This document shows positions 49,124 to 62,900 of a stretch of 64,000 nucleotides of DNA, one piece after another. The position numbers were made by a program, and so were the translations under genes. Below the pieces are notes generated by a model, which made no database searches, was not told the origin of the DNA, and saw only the letters and a list, made by a program, of their open reading frames with translations. The DNA is from Mactromeris polynyma (Eukaryota > Mollusca > Bivalvia > Venerida > Mactridae): assembly GCA_032209605.1 (NCBI GenBank), contig JASFXZ010000035.1:4407001-4471000 (forward strand). Reading direction: 5' to 3'. The stretch's first letter is position 1. Every line of letters starts with the position of its first letter.

Positions 49124-50334
49124 TATGCTATAGCTTTTAAAAGTGAGTGTTCCTATATTGATTATTTGCATATTTATCATTGTGATCAGACCAAGGCACA
49201 CACTTATTATTGTTACTCTGCACTAAGAACTTCAAAATACCCGGCCGCGTCTTCGTGTCCTAGGATTCTGTGTTGTTTACTTTGTTTGAGGTTTCCTTCC
49301 TTATATCAAACCACTTCACAATTAGGGCCTTTGGAACCAATGGTAGTCATATTATAGAGGTTTTCTTTGTAATTTTCACTGTTAGTACATTGGCAAATAA
49401 TTCCAATTGCAAAACTTTAAATTGGGTACTTGTTCGTTAACAGTAAGTATATCGTAATTGCTGACATTTACTCATTATTATGGAAGTTAGAAAAAATGTC
49501 CATTGAGGTTTGTAATGTATGTTAATTATAAAATTAAGTAAGGCAGTAGATATAATATTATCTGAATTTGAAGTAAGTATTATTTCATTTGATGGTAATC
49601 TCTTTCAACATGTTAAAATCCCCTTATGTGCTGCATATACTGTACACTCTAGTTGGCTGAAACTGAGTTGCGTCGAACACCCAGGATAACTCGAACTGTT
49701 TAACAGGTTTAACGAAACCTCTCTAAAAGTCAATATTGTTCTACTACTGTTGGGTTAAACTGTCCAGTCTCAAACACTCGAACTAGTTATCTTGTCCCTT
49801 CAGCATCAGTTGCTCCGTTAAGTAATTCAATACATAGTCTAACTACACAAGTGGCTAAGCTGAATTTTGCTCAATGGTGATATGATGACGTGTAATATTG
49901 AGACATTTGTATAAGATTGCACTAAAAACTATCAGCTGTGCTGAAAATACACTCGTTTGCAGTTGTTTGCCGATTCAATTATCAAACTTAAAAACTTAAA
50001 AACAGCATCATACCGTGAACAAACATAATGATCCAAGTAGAATGTGCACGATAAAGTTAAGTCCTAAATATCTAATTTGGAGAAAAGAAATCCGGAGCTA
50101 TGGTACAATGATTGGTCGAACGTTTAATAAAGTGATTAGAGTACTTCCAGAAAATGAATGTGGTTTGCCTGATTTCATTTCACATCTTAGTTTGTAGTTC
50201 CCTTGATGACAATATATCGTTTTCGACGTGCTTACAACTGTTCATGTCTACATTGTTATGTGTTCGTTTTTGTTTTAGTTGAAGTGTTGAATAGCACGAA
50301 TAATCTTATTTTAACATTACATTTGATTAATATT

Positions 50335-50527
50335 GGATTGGTGTTTACATTTGTATTAAATCGCAAATTAATTTTGACAAGGAAGTTGATATTTGCCCAT
50401 CCGTGAAATTACAAACAGATACTCAAGTGAATTTAAAGCATACACATTTCACAAGTGCATCTTGTTTTGTTGTATGCACTCGAAACATATTCGGATTAAT
50501 AAAAATCGCATTGGTGAATTGTAACAG
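50335..50527 (+). promoter_or_regulatory. putative leader exon block of gene E
   Basis: Copy of the leader block ending GTAACAG|GTAATAATT at 50527/50528, about 430 bases before the signal exon, as in D. Confidence 0.4.
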
Positions 50528-50966
50528 GTAATAATTCAGTAGAGTGATATTCAGTGTAAAATGCTCTGATGTTTTTACAATAATTATCAAATTATTTGTT
50601 TTTCGTAATAAATTGAAATGTATGTGTTGAATTATGGATATAATCACGATTTTATCGTACTTATTATGCACTTAATGCATATGGTAGTATGTCATCAGAT
50701 AACCGACATGTCTGCCGCTTGTCAACACTCAAATGTCTACATACATTTATATCTATGATAGATCTATAACATCATCTCTTGTAGACGTACATGTATATTA
50801 ATTACGCATGAATTATATTTGTATACAGTATAGTATGTCATAAAGTGCCAAGGTATTTAATGAACCAATATTCAAATATGGTAGCAGACCATATTTTCTA
50901 TTTAAGACTGGTATATCTTGTAAATTTGTATGTTGTTGCCATTTCTTTTCAGATATTGATATCGCT

Positions 50967-53900
50967 ATGGTCAGTTTACATTTTGGAATACTTTTGGTAT
51001 TATTCATGCACTTGCATTCACGTAAGTTACATTTATATATCAGTGTAAACTTTCGGAGTGATAGGGTACTAATGGTCATTGATCGGCTACATGTTTGATC
51101 ATGTGAGTGTGTTTAAAAAGCATACAATTGTTATAAGGTTCCTGGAAAAAACGTTTGGTATTAAATGATAATATTGGTGAATTTAGTGCATAATTTGTAT
51201 TTTGAAGGATTATAAAAAATGATACAATGTACAAAAGTTAAATATTTACTTTCAGTAATCCGTTTCAACATGTTGTAAAGAAAGTGTTGATGATGTTTTT
51301 GGTATTGCATGAATGTTTTGTAGTTATGCATGTTTATTTGTATGTCTATGAAGTTTTATAGATGATCTCGAGAGCGATGAGCCTATGTTTTATAAGTAAA
51401 TTAATGCTAGTGATTACTTAGATTTCTCATTATGGACCATTTGTGTAACAATCTAGCTAATTAAAATCTGGAACATCAATAATTGTTATGTTTTATACAT
51501 CAATTAAACAAACAGAGGAGAATGTGTGAAAAGTACTGTTTACATTATGAATAAATGCTTTTGTAATGCATTAGAAATATGGAAAATAAGGACCATTTCA
51601 TTAATTAGGCAGCATTGTCACCTCTAAATAAGTATAAATGCAGAAACGCCGTCTAACCTTATTAAGCTTTGACCATATATGAAGTAGTAACGTTATAAAT
51701 CAACGAAATACAATTAACTTCGAATATTTGCGCTATATGGCTACATGTTCCATCCGCTTGGATAGTTTGATATGTTTCCCACTTTCGATTACATTGATTA
51801 CAGTTTCAAGTGCAGGATGTGAAAACTGTAGTTGCTGTGAAGATGGGTTGTGCGGTACAGATTACGCTGAAGGTACAAACACAGATGAGGTTTGTACCAT
51901 TGGATGTGTTGATGGTTACGGTGGACACAGGTGCTACAACAAATGTCCCACGGATTGTGTAACATGCGAACAGCATGCACATACAAAGTGTGCAACGTGT
52001 GCCGACGGACAATACTTGAATACCACTGAACGTTGTACAAGTTGTCCAAAGCATTGTAAAAGTTGTGTGTCAAGCACTATTTGCCAAGAATGCAATCACC
52101 CTTATTACAATGATGACACGACAACAAACTGCTCTTTATCATGTCCGAGAAAGTGCTTGTGTGAAAACATTGGTGTCTGCTCCTCATGTAAAGATGGTTC
52201 CTACAATCTGGGGAATAACTGTCAAGATGCCTGTCCTGGTACATGCAAAACATGTACAGATAAGACACATTGCCAGTCGTGCAAACCTTCCTATTCGGGT
52301 GACATGTGTTGCATACAAGATGGCCATTGCCACAAATGCTTTTCCAGTACAGAATGTGAGATATGCACTGCTGGTTATTATGGAGCAAAATGTAACTTAA
52401 CATGTCCAACAACATGTCAATTTGTGGAACAGGAATCGCTGTGTGAAAAAACTACTGGCATTTGTGAAAGCTGTGAAGATGGGTCCTATGGTGACTACTG
52501 TACTATGAATTGCAGCGGGAATTGTTTACACAATCGTTGCAAAAATGATGATGGACATTGCACGGAGGGTTGTGCTGGCAGTTATGAAGGCCCAAAATGC
52601 AAGCAAGGTAAATACAAATTTTAATTGATGTTATTATCTTTAGAGAAGTCGTATCCGTAAATATCAATCTAAACACATGTTTGCTATTAAACTAGTATAA
52701 CAACAATATCCATAAAAATACACATGCTCTTATAACCTGTATCGTCACAACATAACTATTTTATGTGAAATAGGAGGTCAATAATGTGTTCAAGATTTAC
52801 GCCCGTTATTTAGTATAGTATTTTAGTCATAAAACGGCGACAAGTACACCTAACCAGTGTTCCTTGGTTACCAACCCTTCCTGTTATGTGCTTCTGGAAG
52901 AAATAACAACCAAAAAATATCATATATCATGGGAAACGATCTTTGAAGTATTACCATGTATCTGCCGACAAATTTGCCAAAGAGAACATATTTCTTACCA
53001 GGGATACAAACTGGTGACCTCCATGTCAGCTCTACCATTTTGATAAACCGGAGTGGCAACATTATACACTAATTTTGAAAGTAAATTAAAACAAATAAAA
53101 TGTCGAGCAGATAAGGCAAACGGCCTCCATAAGAGTATATGTCACTTTAAATAAATACAAATATGTTAGTTGCACGATATATTTATCGTAATGTCTTCAC
53201 TCGTGTTGTTTTATTTTATGTAAGCTTTGATTAGTGAATCAGGCACGATTGGTGTTGCGGTCGGTGGTGGGCTAGCGAGTATTGTGATTATCATAGTCAT
53301 TGTGATTGTGGCCAGAGTTGTGTTCCGTAGACGGTACGTATAAATCCGTGGCTTCATTTTCTTTCTTATGCCTTTTTTTGCATTTGCGTTACGTAATACC
53401 GCCTCAAACTTAATATCTTGTTCTTACATGTACCAATTAAAATATCGAATTCATAATAATGGTACTTTGTCGCAAGATATCAAGAGCAAACTTCCGATTT
53501 AATTTCTAATTCATAATTGTATGTCTTATAATTTTTTTTGAATTAAAATCAGATATTCGTATCATTTTTTCTTGGCGATACCTGCTTATGATAGAATTTT
53601 TGTAAATGCATTATTTCAGCGTTAATACAGGAATGTTACTAAAATGTTCTACAGTGGATTCAAATTAATCGTGAATACAACGATTGTCAAAATTTTCCTT
53701 AACGCGATTTCATTGACTCCACACAATGTTGCTACAACTGTGCCCACTTAAGTATAAACGGACTATATTTAGTTTCCGTATTTCAGTTATGTTTAGAAAC
53801 AACCCCAACTAATTGATAATATTGTATCTAGGCGACGGGCTGACAACCATCGTGATGATCTGAAGCAAGATAAAGAACAAAACTTCCTTCAATATCCAGG

Positions 53901-56900
53901 TAAAATTCATTGGTCGTCGTTTTTATAGCATACGACATGCAACGATAAAATACCTCCTTTTGTCATCAGGCAGCCATAATATATATAGTCCGATCAAATT
54001 AAGTAGCTATACACGACAATAGCTTTAATGTTGATTTTGGTAATAAACACGCAAAATACTGCACCAATACATTGAAAGACATGTAAAATTATGCCATACA
54101 TCACATTTTTTGCACCAATAATGGCGTTATCAACATATAATTATGTACCTACTTTTGATGTTTACGCTTCAATATGTAGAGTAAACTTGAATGACAAACT
54201 AGGAAGTATTGATTGAATTTCATTCTGTATATCGTGCATTTTTGAAAGCAAAATATGTTAAGATATGTATGTACGTATACACATTGATATGAAACTATGA
54301 ACCATCTGTACATAAGTATGCTCGAAGAAAACATATATAATACAATAATGATTTTTCATAAATATAGGCCCTTCTTGTAGTAAGGACAAGACAACAAAAA
54401 AATTAAGTATTAAAAATGAAACAGTTAATCTTGAAGAAGACTTGGAAGAAATCGACGATGGAGAACTCTTACATAATGTCGCTGTGAGACAGGAAGCAGT
54501 CTATGAGAATGTGACACGGGTGGCTGTTGCCGGGCTAGAAGTGTATGTAAGGAGGAAAACGAAAGAAACTTACAAACAGGAATTTGCGGTACTTCGTAAT
54601 ACTGAAAATGTTCATAGAATGTAAAAATGATGTATACAAGATATTGTGGGTATTTTGATTTTGGAATAAAACTTTGTGATACTTCTTATTTAGAAAATAA
54701 TCATGATTTGCCACATTCTCTACATGATGCAAAATGAAATACGGGACTTGATAATTGAAGTTCTTGATTTTGAAACAATACTACTTTGCAGTTTAGAATA
54801 CGTATGAAAACTTCGTAATTATTTTGGAATACTAAATTTAACCTCAACCGTAGTTATAAGTTATTGATCCTGATTGCTTAATTTAAAAAGTGTTTTGATT
54901 CAACTTTTGATTAAAAAGATATTAAATTGCCGCATGCTAACGAAAATGCCTCCCCACACTATACTAACTGTTTAAAAACTGTTTTGTTTTATAGCAATTA
55001 CCAAAGGGCATGACTCAGAGTTACAATGATTCAATGAAACCTGAAAACGTTGTAAAGAATCGATTCAAAGGACTTTATCCTTGTAAGTGTTTTAAATACA
55101 TATACGTGTGTAGGTGTTGCTTGCATTTGGCAACAGATAATGATATTTCGGTTTGCAAGTTTAATAATATTTGATTGCATTTAGTTTTAATACAAAGTGA
55201 TTAGGCATAAGTTATCGCAACATTATTGAAGTCCTCTCCAAGAACATTTACACAATCATGGCAACTGTCATGGTTTGCCAGTGCCTCACTACTTATAGTA
55301 TATTAATTCATGTCGTTAAACAAAGGTAACAAAGAGCGCAAATCATTGACACAATTAACTATCATATTGTTATGAGTAAGTAATAGCATGTTTCTTATCC
55401 ATTTTAGACATATATTGTTTCATTCTTTCTACATATCGTGAGTATATTTAGATTTGTCCTCCGATTTTAGATGACCACTCCAGAGTCAAGATAAAAGCTG
55501 ATCCGAAGTTTTTCATAAACGCTTGCTTCATTGGTGTAAGTCGTTTTATATAATTTATATATTAAGTGTTCTGCTTTCTTCAAAAACGTGTTTGCTTTAA
55601 ATACAAATATAATGCATAAAACTGTTTTGATTTTATCACCAAAATTAAACCAAATGTTTTGCTATTTTCTTATGTGTAACTATTCATGTTTACAGGGTTA
55701 TCAGAGGCTTAATGGATACATTGCATCAATAGGTATGTTACGGTTGTTGCACCTGTTCAAAAAAATAATTTTGTTGGAGAAAAATAAGTTGCTGAGATTA
55801 TTTCGATTTAACAGCTAGCTAATCTCACACTAATCGCTATATGCTCATTGATTTCGAACACATACACATAAATCGACTAAGTAGGCAGTAAATAATCATT
55901 AAAACCCATTAACCAGTACGTATATAACAACATACACTATGTGTATAATCCAGTACGAAGAAACAAGAATACACTCAAACTGGCTCTGTCCTATGATTGA
56001 ACTGTTATCAGTGTGTTTGCTTTTTCTTCACAAAATGTAATTCATCACGACTTTACATACTCCAAAATATCATTATATTACTTCAGAAATTCACATTATG
56101 CATGTTCATGACTTTTTCAGGACCAACAGAGAAAGCTACCGATAAGTTCCATACATTCTGGACAATGGTATGGCATATGAAATCTGATGTTATTGTGATG
56201 TTAACAAACCTCCATGAACCTAGTGTAAGTATGTTGTGAAATACTCTCCTTTAGCATCGGGCGCTTATTCCGATACCTTCATATTCACCCTCTGCTTTAT
56301 AACTCCAGCACAACTGATATTTTCTATATTTAGACAGGCGAGTTGACATGCGTCCACAGCCATTCAGCGAGCCACTTACAACGACTCGCTAATGTCCCAA
56401 ATGTAGGACAGTGTAAATAAACTTTATGCGAGTGTGCATTGAATAGACAGCTTTCACTGTCATAGAAATGCCGCTGTGGCTATGGAAATTGCTAGAAAAA
56501 CTAAATAAATATAGCGTAAATGACTATCGTTTCGTCGGCATGCCAAAATTATTCCGATGCCTGTAAATGTGTAGTGATTTAAGGTCATTTTAACTGTACG
56601 GGCGGAATCCGTGTATATTTTTAAATGCGTCATATCGTTACTTGGCATCTTGTTAATCAGATTCGACACGCTATTTTCAAAACTTATCAGTACAAACCTC
56701 GATGAATGAACGAAACACTGCCTTCTGTAAGTGCTACACGTTTAATGACTTGAACTAAAACCGATTAGCTAGATAGTCAAACTTTCCTTCGACGCGAAAG
56801 GCTGTACACTGCGTACACATTTTATTGGTTTAACACTGGAAAATACCCATCTATAATAAACTCAGTAGTCACGTGATCGTGTCGACCAATGGCATTTAGT

Positions 56901-59900
56901 ATCATGAACGAACGGTGATTTCGCAAGGTCAAATATCAAAATATACTGGGTAATACAGCAGCGGGTGAATGTAACGGTAGTGGAATCAAAGCGCTGTGTG
57001 GAGCGTAGTTGTGAAAGATGTCGACGTTACTCATTTTCTTCCTTAGTTTGCTTTGTAAACCGAACTGTTCTTTTACAAACAATCACTTTTTACAATCTCG
57101 TACTTAATGAGTTGTGCGAAGTCAACCTGTTTTTTCTCGCTATGATATTTTCTCAATTTGAGATTTTAATAAATTATGTAGTATGACGATGCTTAGTATA
57201 TCAAGCTATATATTCTATGTTTATTGACTTCCCGGACAGTTACAGACAAACAGTGAGGTGGTCAGCAAATGAAAATATATTTGATAAAATATCCACTAAT
57301 GGCCAAAGTGAATACAATAGTGGTATTCTCTACTAATATGCTATCCGCTATACATGTAATTCATTGTATTACAAATATCGAATAACATTACACTTCGAAA
57401 TATACATTTATGGTCCAAGTACTTAATAATTCGGTTTTGGTCGTAAATATTGTATACATCGTGTAGCATGCAAAACAACAAGCGTGATTTAGATGGAAAT
57501 TATGTTGGTCCTTCTCGGACTAGATTATATAGAGTCAGACTCAGACACAGAACTCATCATAAAAAACACTGTTCTGCCTTCCTGCTGCATTTCTTTGAAC
57601 AGTATGCTGCCAAACATTATGTTGACTCCGAACATTTTGTTTTCATATAATGTTCTTATTATACTTATGTATTGCGTGATATTCAACTATGTTATATCTA
57701 TTTTGTTTGGCTGACTGTAAAACGTAGTGTGAGCTTTACAGCACAGGTATGTGCCAAACAAATATGTTGACTCAGAACATTTTATCGTCATATAATGTTC
57801 TCATTTTACTTATTTTTTGCGTTATTATCAACTGATTTATTTTGATTTGCTGATTGTAACTTATTGTAAGCACATGTCTATATTACTAAATTGTTGTTAT
57901 ACTCGAATTATTCAGGGCAATAAATGCGAACAGTACTGGCCAGAAATGGACGGCACCAACATACATCAAGACATCGCAGTATCTTGTCAAAGTGTCGAAG
58001 TATTTGCTGAGTACACCGTCCGGACATTTACAATTGAAAAGGTAATAAAGCATATAAAAATCTAGTAGTCGAATTCTAGCCCAGGCGTGAACTGCATTCA
58101 ATAAATAATAAACGCATCACTATCGATCCATATAAAGGAATATATTGCATCCACTAACAAAGAAATGTATAAGTATGAAGATGATATATTTAGTGACTAG
58201 TCCATCTTAAAATACACGACGATATACGCAACAATGTCACCCTTTCTCCCCCTTTCGGCATATTGTTGCCAACTGTCTGGGCATGTCCTGCGATGTATTC
58301 CATCCAGTAAACCCCCTCATTTATACTTCTTAGATATCCTTTAGTGTCGGCCAAGCCATTCCTTGCACGCCTGTTTCCCTTGCATCTCCTCGAATAGCTG
58401 AACTTTTATGGATTGTTGTTTTCCGGGAGGTATGTCAGGGATGCATTGGATTATGTATGAGGCGTTTACTGCAGCAACGTGTGTATTTATAGATCTTGTC
58501 AATGGAAACGTGTGACTTTATTCGGGCAATGTGGGGTCAATGAAATGTACACTGTATGGTCCGATTAAACAATGTAGATATCTAACCATGACAGACAACA
58601 CGCATTATGTAATCACTGATAAGATGTGATCATTCCATGTGGTGGATGGCAGTTAGCATTGAGACTAGACGATTTACATTGTAGCCTTTTAATATGTTGA
58701 TTTGCATTTTTTTTTCTCAATTATTTTCCTGAACCTTTATAAACCAAAACGTTTCGGTTTCATATATGAATACAGACTATTGAATTTCAGAACTAAACAA
58801 ACTCTGATGTTATTTAATGTCTATACTTCTGTCTACCTTTGCTGCATAATACAATGAAGTATTTGAATAGAAACAGGAAGTTTTTAACGAACACAGTTGG
58901 ATCTATTTATGTTTTAAAATCTGATGCAATATAGTTTTGTTTATACCCACGAATAAGGAGATTATGTACACCAATAAAAACGCTCAAATATGCCCTAGGC
59001 CAGTCTTAAATACTCTTTGTTTGAGTGAAGTGGTCCTGGTCTGATGGTTTTGTGCCTAAAATCAATATAATATGAGGCACAATTCCACATACCGACTCAA
59101 CCAATCAAGTTTTGTGGGACGGAGGTACCTCAAATGAATAGTTTGCAGATCTGCTTGTATGGTTTTTCAATAGTACAGTGAAGCATTAGCTTAGGCACAT
59201 TGCGGCATAACGGTTAGTTTATTGCATAGTTGTTTTTAAAAATGCCTCAAATATATTCAATTATTGTTTATAAATGTTCATCTTATACATATAACTATTA
59301 TGTTCATCCATATACATGTTCATATATTGTTTGTAAGAAAACAAAGAAGAGAACCATATACCAACTTCACTACACTGCCTGGCCAGACAAGTCCATTCCT
59401 GATGAAATAACGAGTTTGGTAGAATTTCGACAAAAAGTCCGAAGTACGCCGCGTGTACTACAAGGACCAGTTATTATCCATTGCAGGTATGGATTTTAGT
59501 TGAATACATGTAATGAGCATTGTTCGAAAGTAAACGGCACTGAATTGGTACAGGCATATCAAGCAGGTACCATCAAAGTTTGCTTAAATATAAAACAGAG
59601 GTGTTATTTGCCAGTCGAGTAATCAAATAATTATTGATGACCCATCTATACACTTAAGCCTACCCATAAATATCGACTGAGCTACACCAAAATCAAAGAT
59701 AAATTTCATTTGTCACTGTTATTTGTACAATGATAGCTAAATTACACAAAGTTGAGGATTTAACTGATGAAAAGCCCTAGAAATTTAGGTTTTTATAGAG
59801 TGTTTACAAGCCACAAATACAAAAATACAAGCTTGTTCAAGAATTATGTAGACTGTTGCACATTATAGTAATTCATGTGTGGATAATAATGAAATTTACA

Positions 59901-62900
59901 TATAAGAATATGTTACTCTTTATATGTCAAATTATGGCAAATGTTCCATTCTTATTGCCATCGAACTTGTTTCTTCGTATTTCCATAGTAACTTTGGGTT
60001 TAATCACTAAAGTTGTTTATCAATGATATTTTTTTAACGAAAACAGGAGTGTATGAAGGTGTGAAGCAAAGCAGTTATAGAAGTAACACCAATTCCACTG
60101 GTGGCGGCACTAGCAGTAATACTGATACTAGTGTCTGCAGCGAGAATATAATACCTTCGAACTTTATATCATCTGTAAGAATACACTAAAATGTATAACA
60201 TTCCCAAATGTGAAATACTGAAAGTGAAGCCACTGCGAACGTCACTAAGATGATTTCTTGCTTTGCATAAAATCAAAAATTAGCAGACATCTTAAAATCA
60301 ACTTCATGTTGTTGTTACTTCTAACTATTAGTGCAGGGATTGGTCGAACCGGAACATACATTGCTCTAGACAGGTTGACAGAAGCTGGAGAGGCAGGGGA
60401 GAGAATCAATGTGTATGAATGTGTGAACCAAATGAGACAACAACGAGTTAGTATGGTGCAGACTCTGGTAAGTCAGACATGCAGGCCCGGTTCCACCGGA
60501 GGACCTAGGGGCCCCCAGTCGGCTTTGTAATGACCTTTTTCTATTCCTAATATAAAATATATCCACTGATTAGGTCTTAAGGTTACTATTCTTTTAGCAC
60601 TTTAAATACAATACATTGATTTAAGGTCGATTTCCTATTGTATACTACCAATATAGCGGAAGCAAGTGCAATAAAAGTTGGCCCCCTGATGTTCTCATCG
60701 GCCTTGAGACCGTCTAGAAAAATCGTATGCTTTTCACTCTACATCAGACAGGCGCTTTCAATTTCCTTATCATGTTGACAGCCTCTGTAAAACACAGGTT
60801 ATTGAGCATCATACGTAACAGAGACAAGAGATCTGTCGTGGTTTTGTTTAGTGTGAAACAGTGAAAATAAAATGTCCTACAATAATTTTAAACAATTCAA
60901 TAATTAATGGAAGGGAATATAATACTTGGGCCCAAAGTTTTGCAAAATAAAACAATTTTGTTTTTCTTGAACAAGCCTACTTTCATAGTTTCACATTTTC
61001 CTTATTATAATTGCATTTCAAAATGCTGTAATCTTTAAATTACATTTTCCTCATCGTATAAAGAATTTACATTCAAACTAAAACACATAATGGTTTTCTT
61101 TGTATTTTGAATACGTTCGCATTACCGCGACGAAACATTATACCTGCATGCATTCGTTATTTCAACTTAACCGAGTCATAAGATAAATTAAATCATTCAA
61201 AAGATTGAGTAATAAGACACCATCATTATTGTGGTCCTTTCATACAAGCAAGTTTTGTAGTGTGATATGCAAAATGCACTGTGTTAAATATTGGTTGGTA
61301 TTTGCATTCATGTATCGCTCTAACCTCGAATTTACCATAAAATCACGAATTATGATCATTTATTATCAGTTTCTTTATTGTTAAAGGTAAATATATTGAA
61401 TGTCTTTTTTAAATTGACTTAGTCATAAACATGAGAGAATGCCTACATACAGTTTGTACACATGTTCCCAAAACCACAAATACACGAGTCCGATACAGGA
61501 GTTTCTATCACGACGTACATGTCGTGATATCGCTTGCATATAGAAAATATCTGTTTGGCAATTCCGGAAAACTTCTAAGAAAAGTTATAATAGAAACTCG
61601 AGAATATTCCGACTATTTAGAATTAGCACCGCTAATTATGGGTATGTCGCGACATTACCTCCATAAAACCTGACAAGCCATACACATGTTGGGTGTATTT
61701 TCAAAAATGCCATGCTTGAAAACTATGCAACATAACTTCATTTCAAAAAGTTGTTTATAGAGGCAAATAATTAAATAATGTTCTCGTGTAAAACAATTGA
61801 GTGGTGATTTCTGTGCCAAATGGGCCATTTTTCTGCGCTGACAGCCAATTATTTTATGTCAGAGATGATAAACACATGTATTGTCTTTCAGAGAGCATAC
61901 ATAAACCCGTTTGTGGTTTAAGTATATACTTTAGGCGGTTAACAGTTAATACAGTTTATAAGTGAGCTCCCTGATCATGTTCATTTTGGACATTAAAAAG
62001 AGTCAACTTCTGCCAAATTAGCATGGAAGTTTAATATCTACACTATTTCACAGAGTTTATGACGAAATGGCTTCTTATTCACTTGTGACAAAGGTTTTTA
62101 CTGAAGGCTGACTTAACAAGATAATACAAGTGCAATTCTCATGAATGAGTCCTAAAAATGTAGACCCCAAAATGCACCTGAAGCCACCATTTCATATTAT
62201 ATTGTAACAATTTTACGGGGGAGATCCCGCGGACCCCGAGAGGAATAAATCCCTGCCCTACCTACTCCCACTCGGCGCCCACGGAATTTCTGGATCCGGG
62301 CCTGGACATGTTTGAATAAAACCTTAATGGAAACAACTGCAGCATAATTAATGTTTTCAATATAAACAAGCAAATATTTACTTCGTCTTTTCGTAGACAT
62401 TCCAAATTCAGTTCAAATATTGGTACTTACCCGAGAGATTGTCTTGTAAATGTTGTGTTGCTTGTTACAAACTAATATGTCTTCTTAAAAATCTACAATT
62501 CTTTTTACGGTTCGATAATATCATGTGATTTGTAAATTGTTATATGATATTCTCCGACGTACCACGTGTTTTGTGTTCAACCAGTGCATTGTCCAACATT
62601 TCAATGCCTGAATGCAGATGTGGGGTATTTTGAACTCGACGAATAGTTTCACCACAAATCCAGTATGGGTGGATTAGTTTTATTTTCGATAGCTTGTTAG
62701 ATGTTCGGTGATTGGAGAAATATTGGTGTTTTTTTTTAATTACTCATTGAAAAAAAACTAGTTTTTAATGCTAATTCATTAGTCAATTTCAGATAAAACG
62801 AGAGACATTTTTCTCTGTCCTGTGTCTCAGGTACTTCTATGAACATTTAGTTTCTGTCAAATTATCATAAATTTTATTTTAGGAGCAGTATAAGTTTCTT

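Larger units (their letters stand above)
47406..50334. other. Spacer upstream of E, paralogue of 18560-21770
   Basis: Noncoding. Contains the dispersed repeat (48148-48225), pogo-like elements at 48432-48597 and 48944-49123, and the degenerate repeat at 49637-49790. It lacks the tRNA-containing elements found at 20697-21001, so those came later or were lost here. Confidence 0.5.

Noticed and set aside
53235..53333. Transmembrane exon of E starting at the acceptor homologous to D
   Set aside because: This start is out of phase and reaches a TAG within the helix region; the upstream acceptor at 53221-53224 restores the frame.
57450..57650. Open frame in intron 9 of E with F-F-E-Q-Y-A-A-K-H-Y
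   Set aside because: The D intron has the same block with a different, interrupted frame; it is part of an imperfect tandem repeat of about 140 bases (second copy near 57740) without splice sites.
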